Shown here one piece after another: positions 51,664-59,528 of a DNA stretch of 64,000 bases. The position numbers and the translations under genes are program-made. Below the pieces are notes generated by a model. That model did no database searches. It had not been told where the DNA came from and saw only the letters and a list, made by a program, of their open reading frames with translations. How positions within the stretch are numbered: position 1 is the first letter of the stretch; every line of letters begins with the position of its first letter. Source of the DNA: Lachnospiraceae bacterium (GTDB taxonomy: Bacteria > Bacillota > Clostridia > Lachnospirales > Lachnospiraceae); the NCBI GenBank assembly GCA_015258065.1, contig JABZIZ010000009.1, positions 38,469 through 102,468 of the forward strand. Direction: 5' to 3'.

Positions 51664-51738
51664 TTCTCCACTCCCTGTAAACCTTTTTCTCTTCCTTCCA
51701 TTCGCTACCCGATTGCCTCGACCCGCACCCTCTTCGCC

Positions 51739-52251
51739 TTAATCCATCGCCTTTTTTAAATAAGGCGCAACCCCCGCAGTCACAATCCCAATGAAGAAAC
51801 CGGTAATGCTACCGGCAACCATTAAAGGGGGTGCATCATAGAGAATACCGCTTGTCTTGACCACAAAGGCGGCAATCAGGAGCTGTCCAATATTATGAGA
51901 CACCCCTCCTGCAATAGAGATACCGGCAATTCCAAAGATCTTCCGTTTCACTAAGAACATCATCACAACAAAACTGATCGCCGCCCCCGCCAGGCTGAAC
52001 AGAATCGAGAAGAGATTGCCAAATAAAAAACCGGAAAGCACAATGCGCAGCACGTTAATGAGAAGTGCCTCTCTCCATCCGTCAAGGAGAAGCGCAAGAA
52101 GAACGGCTAAATTCGGAAGACCGAGCTTCATCCCCGGAATCCCGAAAAAGAAGGGGATCAGTGTTTCGATATAGGACAAAACAAGGGCTGTTGCAAGTAA
52201 CAGCCCGGTTCTTGTCATTTTTCCGGTTTTTTCTCCCCCGCTTTCTTTCAC
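51739..52251 (-). CDS. Gx transporter family membrane protein
   Basis: A 170-residue polytopic protein with about five membrane spans. The blocks SYIETLIPFFFGIPGMKLGL in part, GLPNLAVLLALLLDG, RIVLSGFLFGN and GGVSHNIGQLLIA match the Gx transporter family, once annotated as heptaprenyl diphosphate synthase component I and resembling ECF S-components. The substrate is unknown. The start is uncertain: GTG 52251 and ATG 52218 both lack a convincing ribosome site. Genes of this family often follow a NusG-II protein, as here (76-base gap). Confidence 0.82.
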   Translation of the reverse strand: MKESGGEKTGKMTRTGLLLATALVLSYIETLIPFFFGIPGMKLGLPNLAVLLALLLDGWREALLINVLRIVLSGFLFGNLFSILFSLAGAAISFVVMMFLVKRKIFGIAGISIAGGVSHNIGQLLIAAFVVKTSGILYDAPPLMVAGSITGFFIGIVTAGVAPYLKKAMD

Positions 52252-52327
52252 CCTACCGTTTTTTCCTCATTACAAAGCAAGCCTCCATAGAATCGCAGGT
52301 TGTATCCCCTTTTCCGATCGCCGTTTC

Positions 52328-52732
52328 TCACTGCGCCACGGTATCTACACCGCTCTTCTCTCCCTTCCGGACGGTAATCACCAGCCGATGCGGCAGGCAG
52401 ATAATACTCTGCCCGTCTTTTGAAATTTTCCCTTGCTTGACACACAGCTGATCTGGACAATTTGCACCTGTTAAATAGCATTCGCCGTTTCGAATCATCA
52501 GATGATTATATCCCCCTCCCGGTACACGAATCATCACATCCCTGTCCTGGTCCAGAGGGTAAGACGCCGTCTTTTTTCCGTCTACCTGCACGACCACAAT
52601 GCCGCCCCTGTTTTCCTTCCCGTACAGGACCAGCGAAAGCACAAGCGCCGCACCGATCAGGACCAGAAAAAGAATCAGGTCATTTCTTTTGTCTCTTCCC
52701 GACCACAAGATCTTAATCCATCGGAATTTCAT
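52328..52732 (-). CDS. NusG domain II-containing protein
   Basis: A 134-residue protein with one N-terminal membrane span (about 18-38) and an outward domain of the NusG-II type: VDGKKTASYPL, NHLMIRNGECYLTGANCPDQLCV and SIICLPHRLVI. The CxxxNCPDxxC pattern with a later Cys is characteristic and may form a redox or metal site. Its first 20 bases overlap the end of ilvE in another frame. The pairing with a Gx transporter suggests a common export or uptake role, but none is established. Confidence 0.85.
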   Translation of the reverse strand: MKFRWIKILWSGRDKRNDLILFLVLIGAALVLSLVLYGKENRGGIVVVQVDGKKTASYPLDQDRDVMIRVPGGGYNHLMIRNGECYLTGANCPDQLCVKQGKISKDGQSIICLPHRLVITVRKGEKSGVDTVAQ

Positions 52733-53750
52733 GAATCCAGCCGGCGGGCGCCTCTTCCGTTCCCATCTGAATGCCGGTCAAAAGATCGTATAACTTCTTT
52801 GTCACAGGTCCCATCTCTTCCATTCCGCTTTCAAAGCAGATTTCCCTGCCGTGATCATAGATCTTGCCGACCGGTGAAAGCACAGCGGCTGTCCCGCAGA
52901 GTCCCATTTCCTTGAAATTCTGTACTTCATCCAGCCTTACGGCCCTCTCTTCTACCTTCAAATGCAGATAATCCTGGGCGACGGTTACGATCGATCGTCT
53001 GGTCACAGAAGGCAGAATCGAATCCGTATAGGATTTGGGAACGACCAGATTTCCGTCTGCGTCCACGAAAATAATATTGGCTCCCCCCGTCTCCTCAATA
53101 TAGGTTCTGGTGCCGGGATCCAGATAAATATTTTCAGCAAAACCTTCCTCATGCGCCTTCACAATCGGATACAGACTCATGGCATAATTCAGCCCCGCCT
53201 TGATGTTTCCCGTTCCGTGCGGAGCTGCCCGGTCATAATCCGACACCTTCACCACAATCGGTTTGGCACCGTTTTTGAAGTAGGGCCCTACCGGTGTCAC
53301 AAAGATGCGGAATTGGTATTCCTCTGCCGGCTTTACCCCGATCACGGGGCTGGTGGCAAACATATTCGGACGGATATAAAGCGTCGCATGGTGTCCGTAA
53401 GGGGGCACCCAGTCCGCATTTGCCCGAACCACCTGATTCACTGCACTCAGGAACCTCTCCTCCGGAAAAGGGGGCATCTCCAAACGAATGGCACTGTCAT
53501 GCATGCGTCTGGCATTCAAATCCGGTCTGAAGGTGACAATTCTGCCGTCCTGCGTCTCATAGGCCTTGAGTCCCTCAAAGCAGGACTGTGAATACTGCAA
53601 AACACCTGCATCTTCCGATAAAACAATCCGGTCGTCAGAAGTAATGCAACCCTCATCCCACTTTCCGTCCTTAAAATTGGAAACATATCGATAGTCTGTT
53701 TTCCAGTAATTAAATCCGATGTTTGACCAGTCCATTTCTTTTTTACTCAT
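52713..53750 (-). CDS. ilvE: Branched-chain amino acid aminotransferase
   Basis: A 345-residue fold-type IV PLP enzyme for leucine, isoleucine and valine. PLP-Lys lies in VVKVSDYDRAAPHGTGNIKAG (given in parts: VKVSDYDRAAP, GTGNIKAGLNYA); other blocks are QYSQSCFEGLKAY, LYIRPNMFATSP and EETGGANIIFV. ATG 53750 follows AGAAGGAAG and matches the family start; upstream codons read into the spacer and AI-2E gene. Other branched-chain genes are absent from the window. No T-box leader is visible in the 64-base gap before it. Confidence 0.97.
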   Translation of the reverse strand: MSKKEMDWSNIGFNYWKTDYRYVSNFKDGKWDEGCITSDDRIVLSEDAGVLQYSQSCFEGLKAYETQDGRIVTFRPDLNARRMHDSAIRLEMPPFPEERFLSAVNQVVRANADWVPPYGHHATLYIRPNMFATSPVIGVKPAEEYQFRIFVTPVGPYFKNGAKPIVVKVSDYDRAAPHGTGNIKAGLNYAMSLYPIVKAHEEGFAENIYLDPGTRTYIEETGGANIIFVDADGNLVVPKSYTDSILPSVTRRSIVTVAQDYLHLKVEERAVRLDEVQNFKEMGLCGTAAVLSPVGKIYDHGREICFESGMEEMGPVTKKLYDLLTGIQMGTEEAPAGWIHEIPMD

Positions 53751-53814
53751 ACTTCCTTCTTTCTGTCTTGCTTGCTCCATGCAGTAAAAATTTTGTCCTA
53801 GAAAAAAAATTCTC

Positions 53815-55182
53815 TCACCCGGTAAAGGTTCTCTTCTTGGCATCCGCAGATAATTTTTTACCGATATGAAGCAGTCTCTTCCAGTTGGACTGCGGACGCT
53901 TCGCATTAAACCGCGTACTTGCCTGGTCTCCCAAAAATTTCATTTCGCCGTTTTCCATATAGGCAAGCTCCTCATAGACACCGGTCTCCAGCGTCAACCC
54001 TCGTTTTCTAAGCAGTGCATCCGATACTTTTCGGAAGAGGGCGTAAATCACAGCAAAAACAGGTACTCCAATCACCCATCCCACAGCTCCCCAGAGTGCT
54101 CCAAAAAACATAATGGAGAAGATCACCCAGAAACTGGACAGTCCGGTGGAATTCCCAAGAATATAGGGCCCGAGGATATTCCCGTCCACCTGCTGCAAAA
54201 TCGCCTCAAAAATCAAAAAATAAAGCGCGGAAACAGGGTTGATTAACACAAGCAGAAGCGCCCCCCCGATTCCTCCGATATACGGTCCAAAAAAGGGAAT
54301 CAGATTGGTCACCCCGACAATCACGGAAATCAATTCCGGATAAGGCAGCTGCATCACCCTCATACCGCCGTAACAAATCAGCCCTACCAGGATAGAGTCC
54401 AGAAGTTTCCCCGTAATAAAGGCAATAAAGGTATAGTGCGTATAACGGAATGCCGAAATGATCTCATTGGCCTGATTTTCTTTGAACAGCGCATAGCAGA
54501 TTTTTTTAAAGCGGGCACAGATCTGCTCCTTGGAATTGAGCAGATAAATCGAAACGATCGTACCGATAAAAAAATTAAATAAGCCCGCAAACAAGGTCAC
54601 AAGCTGCTGAGAAAATACCTGCAGCATATCCGTCAGCGCTGGAATGACCGTCTGTCTCCAAAATTCATACAGGCGGTCGGAATAGGAATTCCAGAGGTCG
54701 ATCGCCAGCTTCTGCGTTTTGGGCTGTGAAGCCAAATAGGTATTGATATAATGGTTGACGTTATTGATATACCTCGGAATGTTATGCGAAATCTCCATGA
54801 CACTTGTGATCAGCTGCGGTACAAGGAAGAAGATAACCACAGCGAGCAGTCCGATCCAGGTGGCAATGGACAGGGTCACCGCTATCGTACGCATGGTTTT
54901 GAATTTCTTTTCTGTCGTCAAAAAAGGCAGGGAAGTCGAAGCGCCAAAACGATTGAAAATCGGTTTTAACAAATAGTGCTCGATAAAATTCAAAACCGGA
55001 GACAGGATATAAGCAATCACTACCCCGTATAAGACGGGGGCGATGGAATCCATGATTCCCTGGATACTTTTGATAATGTTTCTGAATTCAAAGACCAGGA
55101 AATAAAACAGGATTCCTGCTGCGATCACAAGGAAGGCGGTCATTCCCCAAGTCATCTGCTTCTTGCTAAACTTAAACTTCAT
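53815..55182 (-). CDS. AI-2E family transporter (PerM-like)
   Basis: A 455-residue polytopic membrane protein with about eight spans. Family blocks: PVLYGVVIAYILSPVLNF near the N-terminus, a soluble loop rich in NINHYIN-like residues, IGTIVSIYLLNSKEQI, and the pore-region GVTNLIPFFGPYIGGIGG (two parts). Members export autoinducer-2 or act as Na+/H+ antiporters; which applies is unknown. A charged C-terminal tail of about 60 residues is predicted cytoplasmic. ATG 55182 lies inside the end of the mrp gene (11-base overlap) with AAAGGACAG upstream. Confidence 0.9.
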   Translation of the reverse strand: MKFKFSKKQMTWGMTAFLVIAAGILFYFLVFEFRNIIKSIQGIMDSIAPVLYGVVIAYILSPVLNFIEHYLLKPIFNRFGASTSLPFLTTEKKFKTMRTIAVTLSIATWIGLLAVVIFFLVPQLITSVMEISHNIPRYINNVNHYINTYLASQPKTQKLAIDLWNSYSDRLYEFWRQTVIPALTDMLQVFSQQLVTLFAGLFNFFIGTIVSIYLLNSKEQICARFKKICYALFKENQANEIISAFRYTHYTFIAFITGKLLDSILVGLICYGGMRVMQLPYPELISVIVGVTNLIPFFGPYIGGIGGALLLVLINPVSALYFLIFEAILQQVDGNILGPYILGNSTGLSSFWVIFSIMFFGALWGAVGWVIGVPVFAVIYALFRKVSDALLRKRGLTLETGVYEELAYMENGEMKFLGDQASTRFNAKRPQSNWKRLLHIGKKLSADAKKRTFTG

Positions 55183-56053
55183 TCAACTGTCCTTTCAGGA
55201 TTCCCATCAGACTTTCCAGTTCTCCTGTCTCAATCTCCTCGATTCTACCTTCGTCACAACATCTCGCCCACTCCGGATTCATCGGGAGTCTGCCAAGGAG
55301 CGCCACACCGTTTTTGGCCGTATAGGACTCAATATGACTCTGTCCGAAGGGATAAAGAAGTTCCCCGCAATGCGGACACTTCATATAACTCATGTTTTCC
55401 ATTACACCCAGAATCGGGATCTTCATCTCGTCCGCCATGCGAACCGCCTTCTCCACGATCATGGAAACCAGATCCTGCGGTGTCGTCACAATAATAATCC
55501 CGTCCACCGGAAGAGACTGGAACACCGTCAGCGGCACATCTCCGGTTCCCGGCGGCATATCCACAAACAGAACATCCACCTCATTCCATACGACTTCCTG
55601 ATAAAACTGCTTCACGACTCCAGCAATGACCGGCCCTCTCCAAACCACCGGCTGTGTCTCATCTTCTAATAAAAGATTCAAAGACATCAGTTTGATCCCC
55701 GAAGCCGATACGGCAGGAATCATATACCCTTCCTTTGTCACCTGATTGGAAGGAACCGCACCGAACATTTTAGGGATAGAAGGTCCCGTAATATCCGCAT
55801 CCAAAATGGCTGTCTGGAAACCTGCTTTTTGTACTGCGCAACCGCAAAGGCCGGTCACAAAACTCTTTCCGACGCCTCCCTTTCCGGATACCACCCCGAT
55901 GATCTTTTTAATATGGGTACCGGGCAACGGCTTGACCTGAAAACTCCCCGGTGCGGCACCTCGAGAAGGACAGTTGCTTCCACAACTGGAACATTCGTGG
56001 GTACAGCTGTCCGGATTCTGATTCTGCATTTGACTTTGTCTATCTTCTGCCAT
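55172..56053 (-). CDS. mrp: Mrp/NBP35-family Fe-S cluster carrier ATPase
   Basis: A 293-residue P-loop protein of the ParA/MinD superfamily that carries and delivers [4Fe-4S] clusters. The N-terminus has CTHECSSCGSNCPSRG, then the deviant Walker A GKGGVGKS (about residue 58), DADITGPSIP, VDMPPGTGD, and the cluster-binding CPHC in MKCPHCGE. These features define the Mrp group. ATG 56053 follows AAAGGATG. It is coupled to the downstream AI-2E gene. Its clients may include the [FeFe] hydrogenase or the aconitase-like and ferredoxin proteins of the cell (inference). Confidence 0.95.
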   Translation of the reverse strand: MAEDRQSQMQNQNPDSCTHECSSCGSNCPSRGAAPGSFQVKPLPGTHIKKIIGVVSGKGGVGKSFVTGLCGCAVQKAGFQTAILDADITGPSIPKMFGAVPSNQVTKEGYMIPAVSASGIKLMSLNLLLEDETQPVVWRGPVIAGVVKQFYQEVVWNEVDVLFVDMPPGTGDVPLTVFQSLPVDGIIIVTTPQDLVSMIVEKAVRMADEMKIPILGVMENMSYMKCPHCGELLYPFGQSHIESYTAKNGVALLGRLPMNPEWARCCDEGRIEEIETGELESLMGILKGQLNEV

Positions 56054-56108
56054 TGTTCATCCTTTCTTTTCCTACATGACAATCATCACACGGATGTCAA
56101 AACCACTC

Positions 56109-57104
56109 TCACCTTCTACCGACTGCCGGGTCGATGAGATCCACTTCTCTATCCGGATCCTTCAGATAAGTCTCGATAATGTAACGGGGCCTTGCCTTCG
56201 TTTCTAAATAAATTCTTCCAATATAGTCTCCCAAAACTCCCAGAGAAATCATGATCAGCCCGCCGATGGCCCAGATGGAAATAAAGGTCGAAGACCAGCC
56301 GACCTCGGTATGGCCCGTCGCATGTTGAACCAGCGTATAAATCAAAAAGGCAATACTGACCAGGAAGATAAAAAAGCCAAGCTTCGTGATCCATTGAATC
56401 GGCTCTGTCGAAAGAGAAGTGATCCCCTCCATGGCAAAACGAATCATTTTTTTCAGCGGATACTTGCTGGTTCCGGCAAATCGCTCCGCTCTTTCATAAT
56501 AGACCACATCAGAGGGGAATCCCACCAGCGGAACCATCCCGCGCAAAAACATATTGACCTCACGGAACTCCGAGAGTCCGACCAGCGCCCGTCTGCTGAG
56601 CAGGCGGAAATCCGCATGATTATAGACGGTCTGGGCGCCCATCGTATTCATTAAACGATAAAAAGTCTGTGCCGTTGTTTTCTTAAAAAAGGTATCCGTT
56701 TTCCGACTGGATCTCACGCCATAGACGACATCCGCACCTTCCTGAAATTTCAAAATCATTTTGTCAATGGCGTCTACATCGTCCTGCAAATCGGCATCCA
56801 TAGAGATCGCCATATCACAAAGCGTACGAACTGTCATCAGTCCTGCCATCAGTGCATTCTGGTGCCCTCTGTTTCTGGAAAGCTTGATTCCCTGATAAAG
56901 CGGATCTTTTTCGTGATAGCTCTCGATCAGTTCCCAGGTTCTGTCACTGGACCCGTCATCCACAAAAAGAACACGGCTGTTTTCGGCAATCAATCCGGAA
57001 GCGATCAGTTTTTTGAATTTTTCCCGTATCCTCTTTGCCGTCTCCGGAAGCACTTCTTCTTCGTTGTAACAGGGTACCACCAGAAAAAGCCGATTCTCTC
57101 TCAT
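56109..57104 (-). CDS. Family 2 glycosyltransferase, GtrB/DPM1-like
   Basis: A 331-residue enzyme: N-terminal GT-A domain with VVPCYNEEEVLPET, DDGSSDRTWEL, SRNRGHQNALMAG, SMDADLQDD (metal-binding DxD) and RSSRKTDTFFKK, then two C-terminal membrane spans (about 238-262 and 272-295). This layout fits undecaprenyl-phosphate or dolichyl-phosphate sugar transferases that load a sugar onto a lipid carrier for wall-polymer or glycan decoration. ATG 57104 has GAAGGAGAC seven bases upstream. It precedes mrp by 55 bases on the same strand. No dedicated glycan cluster adjoins it. Confidence 0.9.
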   Translation of the reverse strand: MRENRLFLVVPCYNEEEVLPETAKRIREKFKKLIASGLIAENSRVLFVDDGSSDRTWELIESYHEKDPLYQGIKLSRNRGHQNALMAGLMTVRTLCDMAISMDADLQDDVDAIDKMILKFQEGADVVYGVRSSRKTDTFFKKTTAQTFYRLMNTMGAQTVYNHADFRLLSRRALVGLSEFREVNMFLRGMVPLVGFPSDVVYYERAERFAGTSKYPLKKMIRFAMEGITSLSTEPIQWITKLGFFIFLVSIAFLIYTLVQHATGHTEVGWSSTFISIWAIGGLIMISLGVLGDYIGRIYLETKARPRYIIETYLKDPDREVDLIDPAVGRR

Positions 57105-57347
57105 GAAAACTGTCTCCTTCCCCCACGCCGTCTGCCATGGCCATCTGCCATGCACTCTTCCGATCTCTGTATGCGCAGCTTCTCATCAAGCACTACTGCG
57201 AACCACGGCAGCTTTCTTCTTTCGCGGATGCACCCCCGCCCACACACCAAACGCCAATAATCATAGCACAAAACCGATCGGGATGACAGGGATAAACCTG
57301 CAGCTGACACTTCGTATTTAGTTTATATTTTAATTATATTTTATTTA

Positions 57348-57376
57348 TTGATTCTCTGTTCTATATGTGCTATAAC
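57348..57376 (+). promoter_or_regulatory. Predicted promoter of hsp20
   Basis: TTGATT (57348-57353) and TATAAC (57371-57376) with a 17-bp spacer, giving a leader of about 75 bases that ends in an AAGGAGG site. No CIRCE element (TTAGCACTC-N9-GAGTGCTAA) is present. Confidence 0.6.
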
Positions 57377-57381
57377 ATATA
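57362..57381. promoter_or_regulatory. 7-6-7 inverted repeat over the hsp20 -10 element
   Basis: TATATGT, GCTATA, ACATATA: a perfect palindrome overlapping the -10 box, so a bound repressor would block the promoter. The protein that might bind it is unknown. Confidence 0.5.
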
Positions 57382-57457
57382 CAGAAATTGAGAGAGGAAA
57401 ACAAATCAATCTCAGTTTCTTGACAATAGATCATTCGAATACAAGGAGGAAAAGACA

Positions 57458-57913
57458 ATGTTAATGCCCATGCTTTGGAAAAGAGACAACGACGTAAAAG
57501 CTTATAACGATCCGTTCGTGGAAATGGACGATATGATGAATCACTTCTTTGGAGGGAGTTTTAGTTTGTCAGAGGCAGACGCCATGAAGACGGATGTCAT
57601 CGAGAATGAAAACGGGTATACGCTGGAAGCGGAGCTTCCTGGCTTCCAGAAGGAAGATATCCACGTGGATCTGGAAAAAGACACCCTCAAAATTTCCGCA
57701 AGTCACGAAGAGAAAAATGAGGATAAAAAGGAAGGCAAGTACATCCGCAGAGAGCGTACCTCTCGTTCCTTTACCCGTTCCTTCCATGTAGAGGGATTGA
57801 AACCGGAAGATATCAAGGCTTCTTACAAGAATGGGGTGCTTTCGGTCTCCATTCCCAAAAAGGAAGCTCTTCCGGAAAAAGAAGAGTCAACCAGAATTGA
57901 AGTGGGAGAATGA
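57458..57913 (+). CDS. Small heat-shock protein, Hsp20/alpha-crystallin family
   Basis: A 151-residue ATP-independent chaperone that holds unfolding proteins. An N-terminal arm (about 1-40, with NDPFVEMDDMMNHFFGG) is followed by the alpha-crystallin domain (about 42-140): KTDVIENENGYTLEAELPGF in part, EDIHVDLEKDTLKISASHEE, SFTRSFHVEGL and YKNGVLSVSIPK, ending in a short tail without a clear IxI motif. ATG 57458 follows AAGGAGG. It is transcribed alone in the plus direction and closed by a strong hairpin. Confidence 0.96.
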   Translation: MLMPMLWKRDNDVKAYNDPFVEMDDMMNHFFGGSFSLSEADAMKTDVIENENGYTLEAELPGFQKEDIHVDLEKDTLKISASHEEKNEDKKEGKYIRRERTSRSFTRSFHVEGLKPEDIKASYKNGVLSVSIPKKEALPEKEESTRIEVGE

Positions 57914-57974
57914 TCTCTTCTGGATCAAAGGGTTTCACAATCGTTTGATTCCCGGATCACCAATGTAAGAAGTA

Positions 57975-58021
57975 AGATCACAAAAGCGGGATGCGATCGT
58001 CGCATCCCGCTTTTGTGATCT
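57975..58021. terminator. Bidirectional terminator between hsp20 and yggS, 22-bp perfect stem
   Basis: Arms 57975-57996 and 58000-58021 are exact reverse complements around a 3-base loop. The GC-rich core GCGGGATGCGA is followed on both strands by TTTT, so it should stop transcripts from both sides. Its right end reaches the yggS stop codon. Confidence 0.85.
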
Positions 58022-58721
58022 ATGAAATCGAGTAATTTCTTTCTCCGAAAATGCCGGTTCCCACACGAACATGGGTGGCTCCTTCTTCAATGGCGATTTC
58101 GTAATCCCCCGTCATGCCCATAGAAAGAACGTCCATCTGTCCCTCCAGGATCTCCTTTCGGTTGAGTTCTTCTTTTTGTTCTCTTAACGTGTGGAAATAC
58201 CTGCGGTTCGATTCCGCATTCTCCGTAAAAGGAGCAATCGTCATCAGTCCCCTGACTCTGATATGCTTTAAGAGCGCAAGCTGTCTGAGAAGCGGCTCCG
58301 TCTCCTCTACCATCAGTCCAAACTTGGTATCTTCTCTTGCGACATTCACTTCCAGCAGCACATCCATCACCATCTGATGTTTCTGTGCCTGTTTGTCGAT
58401 CTCCAGAGCCAGTTCCAGACGATCCACCGAATGAATCATCTCCGCCATCCCCGGAAGGTATTTCACTTTATTGGTCTGCAAATGACCGATCATATGCCAA
58501 TGCAACGGAACAGAAATTTCTTCCGTCTTCTGCTTGAGTTCCTGTACCTTATTCTCGCCAAAGACCGTGATGCCGCAAGCCATCGCTTCCTGAATATCCG
58601 ATACCGGTTTCGTTTTGGAAACGGCAATCAGGGTGACTTCCCCCCTGTCCCTACCTGCACGCACGCAAGCTTCTTCGATCCTTTTTTCTACCCTTTGCAA
58701 ATTCTCTGCAATATGACTCAT
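58020..58721 (-). CDS. YggS/PLPBP-family pyridoxal-phosphate homeostasis protein
   Basis: A 233-residue TIM-barrel PLP-binding protein without known catalytic activity that buffers vitamin B6. Family blocks: LIAVSKTKPVSDI with the PLP-Lys, FGENKVQELKQK, WHMIGHLQTNKVKY, EVNVAREDTKFGL and LSMGMTGDYEIAIEEGATHVR in two parts. In many Firmicutes this gene sits in the division cluster before sepF; here it follows xpt. ATG 58721 overlaps the xpt stop (ATGA), indicating coupling. Confidence 0.95.
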   Translation of the reverse strand: MSHIAENLQRVEKRIEEACVRAGRDRGEVTLIAVSKTKPVSDIQEAMACGITVFGENKVQELKQKTEEISVPLHWHMIGHLQTNKVKYLPGMAEMIHSVDRLELALEIDKQAQKHQMVMDVLLEVNVAREDTKFGLMVEETEPLLRQLALLKHIRVRGLMTIAPFTENAESNRRYFHTLREQKEELNRKEILEGQMDVLSMGMTGDYEIAIEEGATHVRVGTGIFGERNYSIS

Positions 58722-59308
58722 CGGTTTCCATCCTGTTCCCGGAATACAATGCTTCCATCATCCCTCATTTGATCGATGATCGCGATGCTGCGTACCGCAT
58801 ATCCGGCCTCTCTTAAATGATTACCGCCCTCCTGAAACCCTTTTTCAATCGCAATTCCGATGCCTGCCACCCTGGCTCCCGCCTGTGAACAAATATCCAA
58901 CAGCCCGTTCATCGCCTTGCCTACGGCCAGGAAATCATCGACCAGGAGCACCGTATCCTCAGAAGTCAGAAATTTTCTGGCAAGCGTAATGTCATAATCC
59001 CTTCCATAGGTATAGGAATGAACGACACTCGTATAAAGATCTCCGTCCAGGTTCTTGCTCTTGGCTTTCTTGGCAAAAACCACCGGCACATGGAAAAACC
59101 TTGCCGTCATGCAGGCAATGGCAATCCCGCTGGCTTCCACCGTCAGAATCCGCGTGATTTTTTCATGCTGAAAGGTTTGATAAAATTCCTCGCCGATCCG
59201 ATCCAGAATCTCCGTATCCAACTGGTGATTCAAGAAAGAATCCACCTTCAAGATTGCTCCGGGACGCACCTGTCCATGTTTCAAAATGTGTTCCTCGAGA
59301 AAATTCAT
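58718..59308 (-). CDS. xpt: Xanthine phosphoribosyltransferase
   Basis: A 196-residue salvage enzyme making XMP from xanthine and PRPP. N-terminal MNFLEEHILKHGQVRPGAIL, substrate region VDSFLNHQLDTE, VEASGIAIA and the PRPP loop VLLVDDFLAVGKAM are standard for the Xpt family. ATG 59308 has GGAGG about seven bases upstream; the frame continues into tRNA-Val upstream, so longer starts are rejected. No purine riboswitch is seen in the 70-base gap before it. Confidence 0.95.
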   Translation of the reverse strand: MNFLEEHILKHGQVRPGAILKVDSFLNHQLDTEILDRIGEEFYQTFQHEKITRILTVEASGIAIACMTARFFHVPVVFAKKAKSKNLDGDLYTSVVHSYTYGRDYDITLARKFLTSEDTVLLVDDFLAVGKAMNGLLDICSQAGARVAGIGIAIEKGFQEGGNHLREAGYAVRSIAIIDQMRDDGSIVFREQDGNR

Positions 59309-59345
59309 ACCTGCCTCCCTGAAAAAGTAAACCGTTTGTACAATA

Positions 59346-59379
59346 AAACCCTCATAAACAAGACTGTTTACAAGGGTTT
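59346..59379 (-). terminator. Terminator between tRNA-Val and xpt
   Basis: AAACCCT (59346-59352) and AGGGTTT (59373-59379) with an inner ATAAAC/GTTTAC stem, followed by a short U-rich stretch on the minus strand. Confidence 0.65.
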
Positions 59380-59385
59380 CAGATC

Positions 59386-59458
59386 TGGGCGCAACGGGGC
59401 TCGAACCCGTGACCTCCCGCGTGTGAGGCGGACGCTCTCCCGGCTGAGCTATACTCCC
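59386..59458 (-). tRNA. tRNA-Val (anticodon CAC)
   Basis: A 73-base cloverleaf: D-arm GCTC/GAGC, anticodon stem TCCGC/GCGGG with loop CTCACAC giving CAC, T-arm ACGGG-TTCGAGC-CCCGT, discriminator A. The acceptor arms GGGAGTA and TGCGCCC pair except for an A4-G69 mismatch, with a T6-G67 wobble. CCA is not encoded. Confidence 0.92.
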
Positions 59459-59528
59459 GGACATCAGCCATTCGATGAGATGGCTCTGTCGATAAAAAGA
59501 ACCGACTCCGATATGTTAACACGAAATT

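Larger units (their letters stand above)
57105..57457. other. Gene-free divergent region (353 bases)
   Basis: It lies between the GT2 gene (minus) and hsp20 (plus). The right part carries the hsp20 promoter and a palindrome; the middle (57310-57345) is very A/T-rich; the left part has no gene, tRNA or terminator that I recognise, and the GT2 promoter is not clear. Confidence 0.6.

Noticed and set aside
59309..59385. Possible purine riboswitch before xpt
   Set aside because: The gap holds only a terminator-like hairpin after tRNA-Val. The conserved guanine-aptamer core is not present and the space is too short.
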